Made by a program: the position numbers and the translations under genes. This document shows positions 27,151 through 39,816 of a stretch of 64,000 nt of DNA, piece by piece. Source of the DNA: Schlesneria sp. (GTDB taxonomy: Bacteria; Planctomycetota; Planctomycetia; Planctomycetales; Planctomycetaceae); assembly GCA_028291515.1 (NCBI GenBank), contig JAQGHU010000090.1:97101-161100 (forward strand), in the 5' to 3' direction. Below the pieces are notes generated by a model. The model worked only from the letters and a program-made list of their open reading frames with translations. It ran no database searches and was not told the DNA's origin. The stretch's first letter is position 1, and each line of letters starts with the position of its first letter.

Positions 27151-28335
27151 ATGACCAACTTCATTCCCGGTCCCGTGGCTCCTCCACGCCGAATTCTAAT
27201 GGGGCCTGGTCCTAGCGATATTCATCCTCGCGTCCTGCTGGCGATGGCTGCCCCGACGGTCGGGCATCTGGATCCTTACTTCCTGAAGATCATGGACGAA
27301 ACGCAGACCATGCTTCGGGAAGTGTTTCGGACGCAAAACCGGATGACACTAGCAGTTAGTGGCACTGGCAGTGCCGGGATGGAAGCTGTCGTCGCCAATC
27401 TGATTGAGCCGGGCGACAAGATGATCGTCTGCGTCAACGGCGTCTTTGGTGGCCGCATGACAGATGTCGCCGGACGTTGCGGTGCCCAGGTCACAAAGCT
27501 CGAGCGACCCTTCGGCGAGATCTTTTCGTCCGAAGAAATCGAAGCGGCCATCAAGCAACACCGCCCGAAAGTGCTCGGGATTGTGAATGCCGAGACTTCG
27601 ACCGGGGCCTCACAACCGGTGGCCGACATCGCTCGTATCTGCCATGACAACAATGTGTTAATCGCGGTCGACTGCGTGACATCCTTGGGTGGTCAACCTG
27701 TTGAAGTCGATCAGTGGGGACTGGATGCCGTCTATAGCGGAACGCAGAAATGCCTTAGCTGTCCGCCGGGCCTGGCTCCTGTCACGTTCAGCGATCGAGC
27801 CGTCGCAGCCATTGATGCTCGCAAGACGAAAGTCCAGAGCTGGTATCTGGATATGCAAATGGTGAAGGACTATTGGGGCAGTAACCGAGCCTATCACCAC
27901 ACCGCACCGATCAACATGAACTATGGCCTGCACGAGGCTCTGCGAATTGTGCTGGAAGAAGGTTTGGAAGCTCGATTCGTTCGACACCAGAAGAATCATC
28001 TGGCATTGAAGGCAGGACTTAGGGCGATGGGGCTCGAATACGCTGTCAAAGAGGGACAGCAACTGCCGATGCTGAATGCTGTTGTCATTCCTGCGGGAGT
28101 TGATGATGCGGCAGTCCGCAAACAACTGCTCAACGAGTTCGGAATTGAAATTGGCGGTGGACTGGGACCGATGAAGGGGAAGACCTGGCGGATTGGGATT
28201 ATGGGCGCAGGCAGCTCTGCGGCTAATGTACTGGTCTTCCTGGCTGCGCTTGAGAAATGTCTTTTGGATCAAGGACTTAAGATGATTCCTGGGGCCGGAG
28301 TCGGCGCCGCCAATATCGCCTATCGAGCGAGCTGA
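27151..28335 (+). CDS. Alanine-glyoxylate / serine-pyruvate-type aminotransferase (PLP)
   Basis: A 394-residue fold-type I PLP aminotransferase of class V. It begins [32 protein letters not shown], the recognised AGXT/PucG N-terminus. Next come [54 protein letters not shown] (PLP-binding Asp) and the lysine loop [18 protein letters not shown] (Schiff-base Lys). It ends [22 protein letters not shown]. Likely transaminates alanine or serine with glyoxylate; the ureidoglycine-type role (PucG) is an alternative, with no purine-catabolism genes nearby. The ATG at 27151 is preferred over an in-frame TTG at 27100. Confidence 0.93.
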   Translation: MTNFIPGPVAPPRRILMGPGPSDIHPRVLLAMAAPTVGHLDPYFLKIMDETQTMLREVFRTQNRMTLAVSGTGSAGMEAVVANLIEPGDKMIVCVNGVFGGRMTDVAGRCGAQVTKLERPFGEIFSSEEIEAAIKQHRPKVLGIVNAETSTGASQPVADIARICHDNNVLIAVDCVTSLGGQPVEVDQWGLDAVYSGTQKCLSCPPGLAPVTFSDRAVAAIDARKTKVQSWYLDMQMVKDYWGSNRAYHHTAPINMNYGLHEALRIVLEEGLEARFVRHQKNHLALKAGLRAMGLEYAVKEGQQLPMLNAVVIPAGVDDAAVRKQLLNEFGIEIGGGLGPMKGKTWRIGIMGAGSSAANVLVFLAALEKCLLDQGLKMIPGAGVGAANIAYRAS

Positions 28336-28650
28336 GTGTCGCGGCCCCGCCGAAAGCCGAAACTTTGCCGTCAGTCGGATAACCTGCGGTGAATCCACTT
28401 GACGATTTCGATGCGTTCTCGGTACGCTTTTCTCACATCAACCTGCCCTTGGGGGTTGATCCGCTAATAATCCCGCGATTCAGACCCGCCCAGCCAAGTA
28501 GCTCGTAACCCTCGCGAGACCCGCGTCAAGTAGATAAGCCCCCGCTGAAGACATGCCGGAATCAGTCCTGACAACGGTGTCAGGTCTCCATACCTCAGTC
28601 CCTGCCCCTGTGCTCGATCTCTTCAATCCGTTTCGAGTGGAGTTGTCGTC
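28336..28650. other. Non-coding gap of 315 bp before DUF1501 gene
   Basis: I see no gene. A 7-bp stem (ATCAACC at 28437-28443, GGTTGAT at 28454-28460) may mark a leader or transcript end. The promoter of the exported-protein run at 28651-37548 should lie here, but no convincing -35/-10 pair is visible. Confidence 0.5.
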
Positions 28651-29976
28651 ATGCAACAGAATTGTAATCCGAGCCACTTTCGACGGCTTAATCGCCGTGG
28701 CTTCCTGTCTGTTGGTGCTCTCGCGGGTGCCGCAGGGCTGACGCTGCCTCAATTGCTGCGAACGGAATCGGCCCGTGCCGATCTGAAGGATTACAAGAAC
28801 TTCGAAGGGACCGCCAAGTCGGTCATCCATATTTACCTGCCAGGGGGGATGGCCCATCAGGAATCATTCGACCCCAAGCCGAACGCTCCGATTGAATACC
28901 GCGGCGAGATGAAGCAGGTCGCGACGAAGATCAGTGGCGAGCTGTTTGGCGAAACCCTCGCCAAGACAGCCGATGTCGCCGACAAGCTGACGGTCATTCG
29001 CTCGATGACCCACGGTGAAGCGGCCCACGAACGCGGCACTCACAACATGTTCACGGGCTATCGCCCCAGCCCCGCCTTGCAGTATCCCTGCATTGGTTCG
29101 GTGGTCAGCCATGAATATGGTCCCCGCAACAATTTGCCGCCCTATGTCTGCATCCCGAACATGCCCAATGAGTACGCGGGCAGCGGCTATCTGAGTTCCG
29201 CGTTTGCTCCGTTCAGCTTGGGCAGCGATCCCGCCGCGGGCGGCTTCAAGGTTCGCGATCTCGACCTGCCCGGTGGCGTCGATGACAGCCGATTCGCGAC
29301 ACGACGATCGGCCCTGGAAGCGGTCAACGCTCACTTCCAGAAGAAGGAAAAGTCAGACGATCTGAAGGCGATGGATACGTTCTACGATCGAGCCTACAGC
29401 TTGATCAGTGCTCCTGAAGCCCGTCAGGCCTTCGATCTTGAAAAGGAATCAGCCCAGATTCGCGATGAGTACGGCCGTAACACCGCCGGTGCCCGGATGC
29501 TGTTGGCTCGTCGACTCGTGCAAGCGGGTGTGCGATTGGTCAATCTGACCTACGGTGGTTGGGACATGCATAACGCCATCGTCGGTGGTTTCCGTAATCA
29601 GATGCCCGCCTTCGATCAAGCCTTTTCGACATTGATCAGGGATCTCGATCGCAGCGGCTTGTTGAAAGACACGCTGGTCATGGTGTCGTCTGAATTCGGT
29701 CGTACTCCCAAGATCAATGCCCAGGCCGGTCGCGATCACTACCCGAAAGTCTTCAGCGTCGTGCTGGCTGGCGGTGGGATCAAGGGTGGTTATATCCACG
29801 GCTCATCGAACTCGACCGCTTCCGAACCCGAAGAATTGGCGATGGGTCCGGAAGACTTGTTCACGACGGTCTACCACTGCATGGGAATCGTCGCCGACAA
29901 GGAGTTGATGGCTCCTGGCGATCGTCCGATCGAAATCGTTGACGGCGGCAAGGTCATCAAAGAACTGCTCGCCTAA
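28651..29976 (+). CDS. DUF1501 protein, Tat-type signal
   Basis: A 441-residue DUF1501 protein with a twin-arginine-like signal near residues 12-42 (NRRGFLSVGALAGAAGLTLP). Blocks: VIHIYLPGGMAHQESFDPKP, TVIRSMTHGEAAHERGTHNMFTG, GARMLLARRLVQAGVRLVNLTYGGWD, MVSSEFGRTPKINAQAGRDHYP. It is closer to the partial copy at the window start (LLARRLV.AGVRLV and NNDAGRDHYP-type) than to the one at 22.1 kb. It starts a same-strand run of exported proteins (PPC, DUF1549/1553, cytochrome-WD40). Function unknown. Confidence 0.92.
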   Translation: MQQNCNPSHFRRLNRRGFLSVGALAGAAGLTLPQLLRTESARADLKDYKNFEGTAKSVIHIYLPGGMAHQESFDPKPNAPIEYRGEMKQVATKISGELFGETLAKTADVADKLTVIRSMTHGEAAHERGTHNMFTGYRPSPALQYPCIGSVVSHEYGPRNNLPPYVCIPNMPNEYAGSGYLSSAFAPFSLGSDPAAGGFKVRDLDLPGGVDDSRFATRRSALEAVNAHFQKKEKSDDLKAMDTFYDRAYSLISAPEARQAFDLEKESAQIRDEYGRNTAGARMLLARRLVQAGVRLVNLTYGGWDMHNAIVGGFRNQMPAFDQAFSTLIRDLDRSGLLKDTLVMVSSEFGRTPKINAQAGRDHYPKVFSVVLAGGGIKGGYIHGSSNSTASEPEELAMGPEDLFTTVYHCMGIVADKELMAPGDRPIEIVDGGKVIKELLA

Positions 29977-30050
29977 TTTGAATTGATGCTTGGAGCTTCT
30001 GCCGTGCGACCTGTCGCCGATGGAAATTCCCGATCGAATATGAAAACCTC

Positions 30051-30084
30051 ACACGGATGGTCGGGGCAGCCCGACCATCCGTGT
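30051..30084. terminator. 15-bp perfect hairpin after DUF1501 gene
   Basis: ACACGGATGGTCGGG (30051-30065) and its exact complement (30070-30084) enclose a 4-nt loop, 75 bp after the stop. There is no strong T-run. It may cause partial termination within the exported-protein run. Confidence 0.6.
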
Positions 30085-30181
30085 TCTGCAAATTGCCGAC
30101 TCCTCGCCGAAATCCTTCCTTAATTTGACGTCGTTTGCTGCCGCGGTTCATCACCCGATGTCTGCGGCCAATGGGGGCACA

Positions 30182-32653
30182 ATGACGGTTCGTCCGTTCG
30201 CATTCTTGACTGCTTTTGCCATCACCTGCAGTGCTGCATCGACATTTGCAGCCAGTCCGGTGCTCTCGAACATCATTCCCCGCGGTGGTCAGCGCGGTAT
30301 CGAAATCGAAGTGGTCCTCAACGGCCAGCGACTCGACGATGCTCAGGAACTGATGATCTATGAGCCCGGGATCGAGGTCGCCGAACTGGCGGTCGTCAAC
30401 GATAAGCAGGTGAAAGCCAAACTGAGGATTGCGGCCGACTGCACCTTGGGAACAAAACACATTCGCGTCCGCACGGCCAGCGGCCTGTCGGACCTGCGAA
30501 CTTTCCGAGTCGGTGCGCTACCTGCCGTCGCGGAGAAAGAGCCGAACAGTGAGTTCGCCAAGCCCCAGGAAATTGCCAACAACGTCACCATCGAAGGGAT
30601 CATTCAGAACGAAGATGTCGATCACTTCATCGTCGAAGCGAAGAAAGGCGAACGGATCACCGCCGAAATCGAAGGCATTCGCCTTGGTGACACGATGTTC
30701 GATCCTTACGTCGCGATTCTCAATGAAGCTCGCTTCGAACTCGCCACCAGCGACGATGCCGCGTTGATCTGGCAGGATGGCGTCGCCTCGATCATCGCCC
30801 CTGCCGACGGCAAGTACGTCATTCAGATTCGTGAAAGCAGCTACGGCGGAAACGGAGCCAGTCACTACCGCTGTCACATCGGTAGCTATCCTCGTCCGCT
30901 CGCGATTGTTCCCGCGGGGGGCAAGCCGGGAACCAAGGTTCAAGTTCGGTTCCTGGGCGATATCGCGGGCGAGTTCACTCGAGAATTCGATCTCCCGGCG
31001 ACCGGTGGTCCCGACTACGAAGTCTTCCCGCAAGACGATCGGGGGATCGCTCCATCTGGCATGCAGTTCCGCCTGACGAATTTGGAGAACTCCATTGAAG
31101 TCGAGCCAAATGAGAACATCCAACAAGCGACCAAGGCGGCAGCACCAGCTGCATTCAACGGTGTGTTGGCCACCAAAACCGACGCCGACTTCTTCGGATT
31201 CACGGCGACCAAAGGCCAGAACATCGACATCCACGTTTATGCACGTCGGATTCGGTCAGAACTCGATCCGTTGCTAGTGCTGTACAATGCGCAAGGGGGA
31301 GCGATCGCCAGTAATGACGACGCGAATGGAACACCCGACAGCTACCTTCGCTTTGCCGTCCCTGCCGACGGTGAGTACTTCCTGGAAGTCCGCGATCATC
31401 TGCACCGCGGTGGAGACGCTTTCCATTACCGAGTTGAACTCGAACCAGTTGCTCCAAGCTTGCTGTTAGGTGTGAATGAGTTCGTGCAATACGTCGAACC
31501 GCACATCGTCATTACGCAAGGCAATCGATTTCCATTGCTGATCAACGCCAATCGACAAAACTTTGGCGGGCCTTTGGCGTTCAAAGGGGACAACCTGCCA
31601 CCCGGCGTCACCATCGAATCATTTGGGATGTCGGCTGACCAGAATGTCGCTCAGGTCATTCTCTATGCGGCTCCCGATGCCGCAGTCGGCGGCAAGTTTG
31701 GCCAACTAATCGCATCACTGGACGATGCCAGCAACGCCAATCCGCCGACCGGACAAGTTCGCCTGCCGACCGTGTTGATTCGCGGGAATAACAACACGCC
31801 GTTCTGGACCGAGCGAACTCATTCGTTGGCCATGGCAGTCGCTCAGAAGGTTCCGTTCACCTTGCAGATCGTCGAACCCAAGGTGCCACTGGTCCAGGGT
31901 GGCCAGATGTCTCTGAAGATCGTGGCGACTCGAGAAGGCGAATTCAAAGCACCAATCAAGATCGAACTGCTGCTGAACCCCAACGGGATGAATTCCAGTC
32001 GAGAAATCTCGATTGCCGAAGGTCAGACCGAAGCGGTCATCACCTTGAACGCAGCCGGCAATGCACAGGCGAAAGAGCACAAGATCGCAGTACGAGGTGA
32101 AGCGACAGTTGGCAGCGGCCCAGTGATGGTTTGTTCGCCATTCGTCAATCTGCGAATTGCCGAATCGTACATGAAGTTCACCTACGAAGCGGCGGCTGTT
32201 GAACTCGGTGCCGAAACGGAACTGGTCGTGAAAGTAGAGAATGCCAAGCCGTTCGATGGCAATGCGACAGTGCAGTTGCTGGGCCTGCCCAACAAGGTCA
32301 CCACGACGGCCGCTGAGTTCAATAAAGAGACCAAGGAACTCATCTTCAAGGTCAAAGCGGAAGCTGACGCTAACCCCGGCAACAACAAGAGCCTGTTCTG
32401 TCAGGTTGTCGTGACTGAAAACGGTGAGCCCATCATTCACAACTTGGGAACCGGAGCGATCCGCGTCGACAAGCCGCTACCACCGAAGGTAGCCCCGATG
32501 CCGGTTGCACAAGGCCAGCCTGCGCCAATGCCGCAACCCGCACCGGTTCAGGCGAAGCGACTGACTCGATTAGAACAATTGCGACTGGAACAGAAGCAGC
32601 GAGTCGAAGGTCAGGGTGGCGCTGCCGAAGCAAAGCCTGCTGGCGGAAACTAG
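30182..32653 (+). CDS. Exported protein with two PPC (pre-peptidase C-terminal) domains
   Basis: An 823-residue protein starting at an ATG behind a GGGGG ribosome site. Signal peptide at residues 1-23 (ending TFAAS). An N-terminal IPT/TIG-like beta domain (about 25-110) includes IIPRGGQRGIEIEVVLNG. PPC-like domains lie at about 119-235 and 305-420, each with the E.N......A...N...G.I....D.D.F core (EPNSEFAKPQEIANN, EPNENIQQATKAAAP). The second half consists of further beta domains. The C-terminus is Pro/Ala/Gln-rich (PMPVAQGQPAPMPQPAPV). PPC domains bind collagen or polysaccharide in peptidases, but no peptidase domain is seen here. It lies between DUF1501 and DUF1549 genes and is probably part of the same surface system. 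Confidence 0.88.
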   Translation: MTVRPFAFLTAFAITCSAASTFAASPVLSNIIPRGGQRGIEIEVVLNGQRLDDAQELMIYEPGIEVAELAVVNDKQVKAKLRIAADCTLGTKHIRVRTASGLSDLRTFRVGALPAVAEKEPNSEFAKPQEIANNVTIEGIIQNEDVDHFIVEAKKGERITAEIEGIRLGDTMFDPYVAILNEARFELATSDDAALIWQDGVASIIAPADGKYVIQIRESSYGGNGASHYRCHIGSYPRPLAIVPAGGKPGTKVQVRFLGDIAGEFTREFDLPATGGPDYEVFPQDDRGIAPSGMQFRLTNLENSIEVEPNENIQQATKAAAPAAFNGVLATKTDADFFGFTATKGQNIDIHVYARRIRSELDPLLVLYNAQGGAIASNDDANGTPDSYLRFAVPADGEYFLEVRDHLHRGGDAFHYRVELEPVAPSLLLGVNEFVQYVEPHIVITQGNRFPLLINANRQNFGGPLAFKGDNLPPGVTIESFGMSADQNVAQVILYAAPDAAVGGKFGQLIASLDDASNANPPTGQVRLPTVLIRGNNNTPFWTERTHSLAMAVAQKVPFTLQIVEPKVPLVQGGQMSLKIVATREGEFKAPIKIELLLNPNGMNSSREISIAEGQTEAVITLNAAGNAQAKEHKIAVRGEATVGSGPVMVCSPFVNLRIAESYMKFTYEAAAVELGAETELVVKVENAKPFDGNATVQLLGLPNKVTTTAAEFNKETKELIFKVKAEADANPGNNKSLFCQVVVTENGEPIIHNLGTGAIRVDKPLPPKVAPMPVAQGQPAPMPQPAPVQAKRLTRLEQLRLEQKQRVEGQGGAAEAKPAGGN

Positions 32654-32734
32654 GTCAGTATTCGACGGACGAGCTAAGTCATTGCGAGTTATCCTGCGAG
32701 CCAATTCTTCGCAGTGCCATTAAGGATGCCGGAC

Positions 32735-35170
<2,436 letters not shown>

Positions 35171-35225
35171 TGTACACGCGGCAGGCTCATCTCGGGTCTG
35201 TCATGCCTCGAAAGCCGATACAAGC

Positions 35226-35240
35226 AGCGTCAGTGACGCT
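35226..35240. repeat. Short palindrome between DUF1553 and cytochrome-WD40 genes
   Basis: AGCGTCA-G-TGACGCT is a perfect palindrome with a 1-nt centre, 56 bp after a stop codon and 47 bp before the next start. Confidence 0.4.
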
Positions 35241-35286
35241 TAGCCTTGACCAGTAAACTCTCTGCTTGGATTGCCGGAGTCTCGCG

Positions 35287-37548
35287 ATGAGTCGATTGAT
35301 CCTTAGCCTGTTGTTCGTTGGTTTCTGCAGCATCTCGGTTCTGGCTCAAGAGAAAGCCGCCGCCCCAGCGAAAGAAGAGAAGATCACTTACGAGCAACAT
35401 ATCCTGCCCATCTTCCGTGAGAAGTGTGGTTCCTGTCACAACTCGAACGATAAGAAGGGGGATCTGGTCCTCGACAACTATGGCCTGACGATGCAGGGGG
35501 GAGCCTCGGGGGAAGTCGTGCGAGCCGACGGCGATGCCTCACAGAGCCAACTGTATCTCGTCATCGCCCATCTCGCCGAACCGACGATGCCGCCGCAGCA
35601 ACCGAAGCTGCCCGAAGAACAACTGACGTTGGTCCGACGCTGGATCGAAGGAGGCGCGCTGGAAAATTCGGGAAGCAAGGCCAAGCCCAAGAAGAACACG
35701 GCGATGGCTAAGGTCGAGATCTCGAATCAGCGACCTGCTGGTCCCCCTCCGATGCCCGAGAGTCTGCCGATTGATCCGTTGCTGGTCGCCAGCCGCGGCA
35801 ATGGCGTGACCGCCCTCGCGGTGAATCCCTGGTCGCCGATCGCCGCCGTTGCGGGACACAAGCAGATCTTTCTGTACAACACACAGACGTTGGAACTCGA
35901 AGGAGTCCTCCCATTCCCTGAAGGTGTCGCCCACATCCTGAAGTTCACTCGCGATGGCCTGTGGCTGATGGCCGGTGGCGGACGCGGCTCACACTCCGGC
36001 AAAGTTGTCCTGTGGGACTTGAAGACCGGCAAACGGATTGCCGAAGTGGGCTCGGAATACGACGTGGTCCTGGCTGCGGACATCAGTCCCGATCACACGC
36101 AAGTCGCTCTGGGCGGTCCGAAGAAGATCGTTCGCGTCTACGATACCTCAACGGGTGAATTGCTCTACGAAAAGAACAAGCACACCGATTGGATCACGGC
36201 ACTCGAATACAGTCCCGACGGGGTGTTGCTGGCCACGGCCGATCGCAGCAATGGCCTGGTCGTGTGGGAAGCATTCACGGGACGAGAGTTCTATTTCCTG
36301 ACCGGGCATACCGCGCCAATCACCGATGTCAGTTGGGCTCCCGATTCAAACATTCTGGCCTCATGCAGTGAAGACTCCACGATTCGGCTGTGGGAGATGC
36401 AGAACGGAAACCAGGTCAAGAACTGGGGTGCTCACGGCGGTGGTGCTTCGGCAGTCGAGTTCACGCGAGACAATCGCATCGCATCGACAGGCCGCGACAA
36501 CCAAGCCAAGTTGTGGGATCTGAACGGAGCGGCCATTCGGGGCTTCGCTGGGTTGGGTGACCTGGGAATGGAGGTCGCCTTCGACTCGGACGCTGATCGT
36601 ATTCTCGCGGGCGATTTGACGGGGAACATTCAGGTCTGGAACGCCAAAGACGGTGCCGTCATTGGCCAACTCAGCACGAACCCGCTGTCTTTGACAAAAC
36701 GGATCGAAGCGACAACCCAATCTTTCACGGCGACCGAGGCTGCCGCTAATCAAGGAAACGCCGCGCTGGCAGCGATCAATAAGGGGATTGCGGACCGCAA
36801 AGCAGCCGCAGAAGCGGCAATGAAAGCATCAGCCGAAGCTCAAGCAGCAATCGAACCTGCGACAAAAGCCAAGGCCGCGGCCGACGCAGATGTCGTCGTC
36901 AAGACGACAGCACTGCAAACGACAGAAACAAACCTGACGACCGCCACTGCAGCGCAGGCTAAGGCAGCCGCCGAACGAGATGCGGCCAAGAAGGTCACAT
37001 CCGAGTTGGACATTAAAGTGAAAGCGGCCAACGAGGCGGTTGCTGCGAATGAAGTCGCCGTGAACCAAGCACTTGCCGTAGTTGAGTCAAAACCTGAAGA
37101 CCCCGCCGTCAAAGCCGCCGCGGCAGAAGCGACGAAAAAGCTGACGGAGGCTTTGGCAGGACAGTCTGAATTAGCCAAGCAAAAGAGTGCCTCGATCCAA
37201 GAGTTGCCAGCCAAGACAGAAGCGATCGGTGTGTCGACCATCGCACTGAATGCAGCAAAAGCCGCGAAAGAGAAAGCAGTGACCGAGAAGACGGCAGCAG
37301 ACAAAGTCGTCGTGGATGCCACCGCCAAGCTAAAGGCCGTGGCCGACGCAGCCGTCGTCACCAAGGCCAACGCCGAGAAAGCGGTGGTCGCCGCCGTTGT
37401 CACTCCTGAACTTCAAAAGCAACTCGCCGATACGGAAGCGGCGGCGAAAGCCGCGACGGAAAAGGCCGCGATCGTGAAAGGGCAATTGGAACGGCTGAAC
37501 GCGGCAAAAGGTCGAACACTGCAAGTCGCCGAAGGCCCCGCCAAATAA
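35287..37548 (+). CDS. Exported planctomycete cytochrome-C-domain / WD40 protein with coiled-coil tail
   Basis: A 753-residue protein. Signal peptide at 1-21 (SISVLAQE), then a planctomycete-type cytochrome domain with EKCGSCHNSNDKKGDLVLDN (CXXCH near residue 47) and PTMPPQQPKLPEEQL. Then a WD40 propeller at about 150-460 (VVLWDLKTGKR, GLVVWEAFTGREFYFLTGHT, STIRLWEMQNGN, QAKLWDLNG, IQVWNAKDG). From about 475 to the end it is Ala/Lys/Glu-rich and coiled-coil-like. The layout suggests a haem-bearing exported scaffold working with the adjacent DUF1501/DUF1553 proteins. The start at 35287 (second Met) gives the signal peptide. Confidence 0.9.
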   Translation: MSRLILSLLFVGFCSISVLAQEKAAAPAKEEKITYEQHILPIFREKCGSCHNSNDKKGDLVLDNYGLTMQGGASGEVVRADGDASQSQLYLVIAHLAEPTMPPQQPKLPEEQLTLVRRWIEGGALENSGSKAKPKKNTAMAKVEISNQRPAGPPPMPESLPIDPLLVASRGNGVTALAVNPWSPIAAVAGHKQIFLYNTQTLELEGVLPFPEGVAHILKFTRDGLWLMAGGGRGSHSGKVVLWDLKTGKRIAEVGSEYDVVLAADISPDHTQVALGGPKKIVRVYDTSTGELLYEKNKHTDWITALEYSPDGVLLATADRSNGLVVWEAFTGREFYFLTGHTAPITDVSWAPDSNILASCSEDSTIRLWEMQNGNQVKNWGAHGGGASAVEFTRDNRIASTGRDNQAKLWDLNGAAIRGFAGLGDLGMEVAFDSDADRILAGDLTGNIQVWNAKDGAVIGQLSTNPLSLTKRIEATTQSFTATEAAANQGNAALAAINKGIADRKAAAEAAMKASAEAQAAIEPATKAKAAADADVVVKTTALQTTETNLTTATAAQAKAAAERDAAKKVTSELDIKVKAANEAVAANEVAVNQALAVVESKPEDPAVKAAAAEATKKLTEALAGQSELAKQKSASIQELPAKTEAIGVSTIALNAAKAAKEKAVTEKTAADKVVVDATAKLKAVADAAVVTKANAEKAVVAAVVTPELQKQLADTEAAAKAATEKAAIVKGQLERLNAAKGRTLQVAEGPAK

Positions 37549-37566
37549 CACGAGTTATTTGGTTTT
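37541..37566 (+). terminator. Hairpin with T-run over the stop codon
   Basis: CCAAATAAC (37541-37549) and GTTATTTGG (37554-37562) pair across a 4-nt loop and are followed by TTTT. The stem includes the stop codon of the cytochrome-WD40 gene. It probably ends the 28.6-37.5 kb transcript. Confidence 0.6.
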
Positions 37567-37673
37567 CCTTCCAATGGCTAGCGTCTATCGTTTCCACTTT
37601 GTTCCGCGTTCGCGCAAGATAGTCCGATACGCCGCCAAAACGGGATCACTACGACGGAAGGGCCGCACGACAG

Positions 37674-38906
37674 ATGTCTTCGCAATTCTTCAGCTGCTGT
37701 CGAACCACTATTCTTGCTTCACTGGTCTCGCTGATGGCGGTCACTGCGTCTGCGGGTGACTCGCCGCAGTTTCGCGGTCCTGATGGCGAAGGCCACTCGT
37801 CCGAAAAGAATCTGCCACTGACGTGGAGCGAATCCGAGAACATTCGCTGGAAGCGAGATATCGAAGGGCTGGGCTGGTCGACTCCATCCATCGAAGGCTC
37901 TCAGATCTGGATGACGACAGCGACCGACGAAGGAAAGTCGCTACGGGTGATCTGTTTGAACAAAGACACCGGCGAAGTGTTGGTCGACGAAGAAGTCTTC
38001 CACCATGATGAACCCGGTCAGATTCATTCCAAGAACAGCTTTGCATCGCCATCGGTCCTGATCGACGGAGATCGACTTTATGTCCACTTCGGCAAACTGG
38101 GAACGGCTTGTCTTGATCGCAGTGGTAAAGTCCTCTGGAAGAACGAACAGAAGTACAACCATCGACACGGACCGGCCGGTAGCCCGGTCGTCTACGAAAA
38201 CCTGCTGATCCTGGCCTGCGACGGAACCGATGTGCAGTACATCACCGCACTCGACAAGAACACCGGAAACGAAGTGTGGAAGACGACACGCGACGGCGCG
38301 ATGGCCTATTCCACGCCTCTGTTGGTTGATGTCGAGGGGAAGAAGCAACTGATCAGCACCGGTGGTGAATGGGCGATGGGATACGAACCCAAGACTGGCA
38401 AAGAGATCTGGCGTTTCCGCTACCCTAAGGGCTACTCGAACGTACCGCGTCCCGTGTATGGCAACGGGATCGTCTACTTGTGTTCAGGCTATGACAAACC
38501 GTGGCTCTACGCCGTGAAGCCAACGGGCGAAGGCGACATCACCGACTCTCACATGGTGTGGAAGCTTGAGCGTGGTGCGCCCCTGAATCCGTCGCCGCTT
38601 CTCTTGGGGGAGGATCTTTACATCGTCAGCGACAATGGGATCGCTCAATGTCTGGATGCGAAGACGGGTGAGCCCCACTGGCAGAAGCGCCTGGGCGGCA
38701 ACTTCTCGGCATCGCCACTCCTCGCTGACGGTCGGCTCTACCTGCTGGATGAAGCCGGTAAAGCCTATGTCCTTGAGCCGAGCCACGATGAATACAAAGA
38801 ACTCGCCGTGAACACGTTGCCCGGTCGCACCCTGGCGAGCATCGCCGCAGCGGACGGAGCGTTGTTCTTGCGCACTGACAAGGCACTATACCGCATCCAA
38901 AAGTAA
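37674..38906 (+). CDS. PQQ-binding-like beta-propeller (BamB-like), exported
   Basis: A 410-residue protein with a signal peptide (residues 1-27, ending TASAGD). The mature part opens SPQFRGPDGEGHSSEKNLPLTWSESENIRWKRDIEGLGWSTPS, the standard start of planctomycete PQQ-propeller proteins. Repeated blades contain W-motifs such as LDRSGKVLWKNEQ, LDKNTGNEVWKTTRDG and YEPKTGKEIWRFRYP, ending LLADGRLYLLDEAGKAYVL. It lacks obvious quinoprotein catalytic residues, so it is probably a structural or binding propeller. It begins 125 bp after the cytochrome-WD40 gene. Confidence 0.9.
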   Translation: MSSQFFSCCRTTILASLVSLMAVTASAGDSPQFRGPDGEGHSSEKNLPLTWSESENIRWKRDIEGLGWSTPSIEGSQIWMTTATDEGKSLRVICLNKDTGEVLVDEEVFHHDEPGQIHSKNSFASPSVLIDGDRLYVHFGKLGTACLDRSGKVLWKNEQKYNHRHGPAGSPVVYENLLILACDGTDVQYITALDKNTGNEVWKTTRDGAMAYSTPLLVDVEGKKQLISTGGEWAMGYEPKTGKEIWRFRYPKGYSNVPRPVYGNGIVYLCSGYDKPWLYAVKPTGEGDITDSHMVWKLERGAPLNPSPLLLGEDLYIVSDNGIAQCLDAKTGEPHWQKRLGGNFSASPLLADGRLYLLDEAGKAYVLEPSHDEYKELAVNTLPGRTLASIAAADGALFLRTDKALYRIQK

Positions 38907-38916
38907 CGCCGAGCCG

Positions 38917-38951
38917 TCTTCTCTGCGCTCTTCGCGTCTCCGTGTTTCAAT
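38917..38951. repeat. Solo half of a palindromic repeat family
   Basis: The segment CTCTGCGCTCTTCGCGTCTC and the following CGTGTTTCAA echo the right arm of the inverted repeat at 14366-14396 and the arm at 48943-48975. No partner arm is seen nearby. It lies between two convergent genes. Confidence 0.5.
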
Positions 38952-38977
38952 TCTCCCGTGTGAGCCAACAACTGTCG

Positions 38978-39751
38978 CTACTCTCGGCGGATGGCGACAA
39001 GCAGTCCGTCCCACAGTTCGATGCGGGACTGGATCGACAGGATCGCGGTTCGATGCACTGCCTGTTGACGTTGAGCGTCCTCTTGGCACAGGCTCTCGAC
39101 AAGTCGCCGCGCCAGCGGGCCATGATCATTGGCATCCAGTTCGATATGCCGGTTGAGGTAATGCACCAGCCTATCAACGTGTACTCCATGCCGCGGCAGC
39201 GACTTCACAAGTCGAGTGAACATATCGGGGATCACGTCTTCTCGGCCGTAGAAGAACGCCGCAGCGACCTCGTGCGGCAACCCCTGCTGGGCCAATCGCA
39301 TCGTCGACAAAACAAAGCGGCGAGTGCTTGGCAGAATCGCCACGCTTGCGAGTGCTTGATCGATCGGGGTTCCTGCCGAAACGGCTTTCAGGAAGTCGCG
39401 AATTGGCAGAGTGTCGGCGCCGACTTCATCCATGGCCTGAAGATACAGTTCGAAATGACTGGCATAGCCACCGCGACCATCTTCGTCACACTCCTCGCCC
39501 AACACGATCTCGTTGATGAATCGACTGACGCGTGCATCGGCCGGCGGCATCCACGGAACGGCGCAGCAGGTCACCAATTGTTGCAGGCGTTTCAAGAGGG
39601 ACATGAAATCCCACACGGCAAACACATGCTCTCGCATGAACAGCCGCACGTTGTCTGCCGTCTGAACTGAATCGTACAAAGGATGCTGAAACAATTGCTG
39701 CCGCAAGATCGACAGATCGGTGACATCGTCAGTCACCTCGGGAACCGTCAT
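38978..39751 (-). CDS. DUF3050 (haem-oxygenase-like fold) protein
   Basis: A 257-residue soluble protein of DUF3050. The diagnostic block is LRLFMREHVFAVWDFMSLLKRLQ, preceded by LRQQLFQHPLY and followed by VPWMPPADARVSRFINEIVLGEECDED. Further conserved parts are YLQAMDEVGADT, AFFYGREDVIPDMF and YLNRHIELDANDHGP, giving His/Glu residues compatible with a di-iron haem-oxygenase-like fold (inference). Function unknown. The ATG at 39751 is chosen over a TTG nine codons upstream. It is convergent with the propeller gene. Confidence 0.85.
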   Translation of the reverse strand: MTVPEVTDDVTDLSILRQQLFQHPLYDSVQTADNVRLFMREHVFAVWDFMSLLKRLQQLVTCCAVPWMPPADARVSRFINEIVLGEECDEDGRGGYASHFELYLQAMDEVGADTLPIRDFLKAVSAGTPIDQALASVAILPSTRRFVLSTMRLAQQGLPHEVAAAFFYGREDVIPDMFTRLVKSLPRHGVHVDRLVHYLNRHIELDANDHGPLARRLVESLCQEDAQRQQAVHRTAILSIQSRIELWDGLLVAIRRE

Positions 39752-39816
39752 GAAATACTTTCTAAATCGTCGCTGCAATCAAATCTCTTTGTTCACATTA
39801 AACCAAGGAACTTCAG

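Noticed and set aside
38942..39670. Open frame of 242 codons opposite the DUF3050 gene
   Set aside because: Antisense shadow. The DUF3050 motifs on the other strand decide the case.
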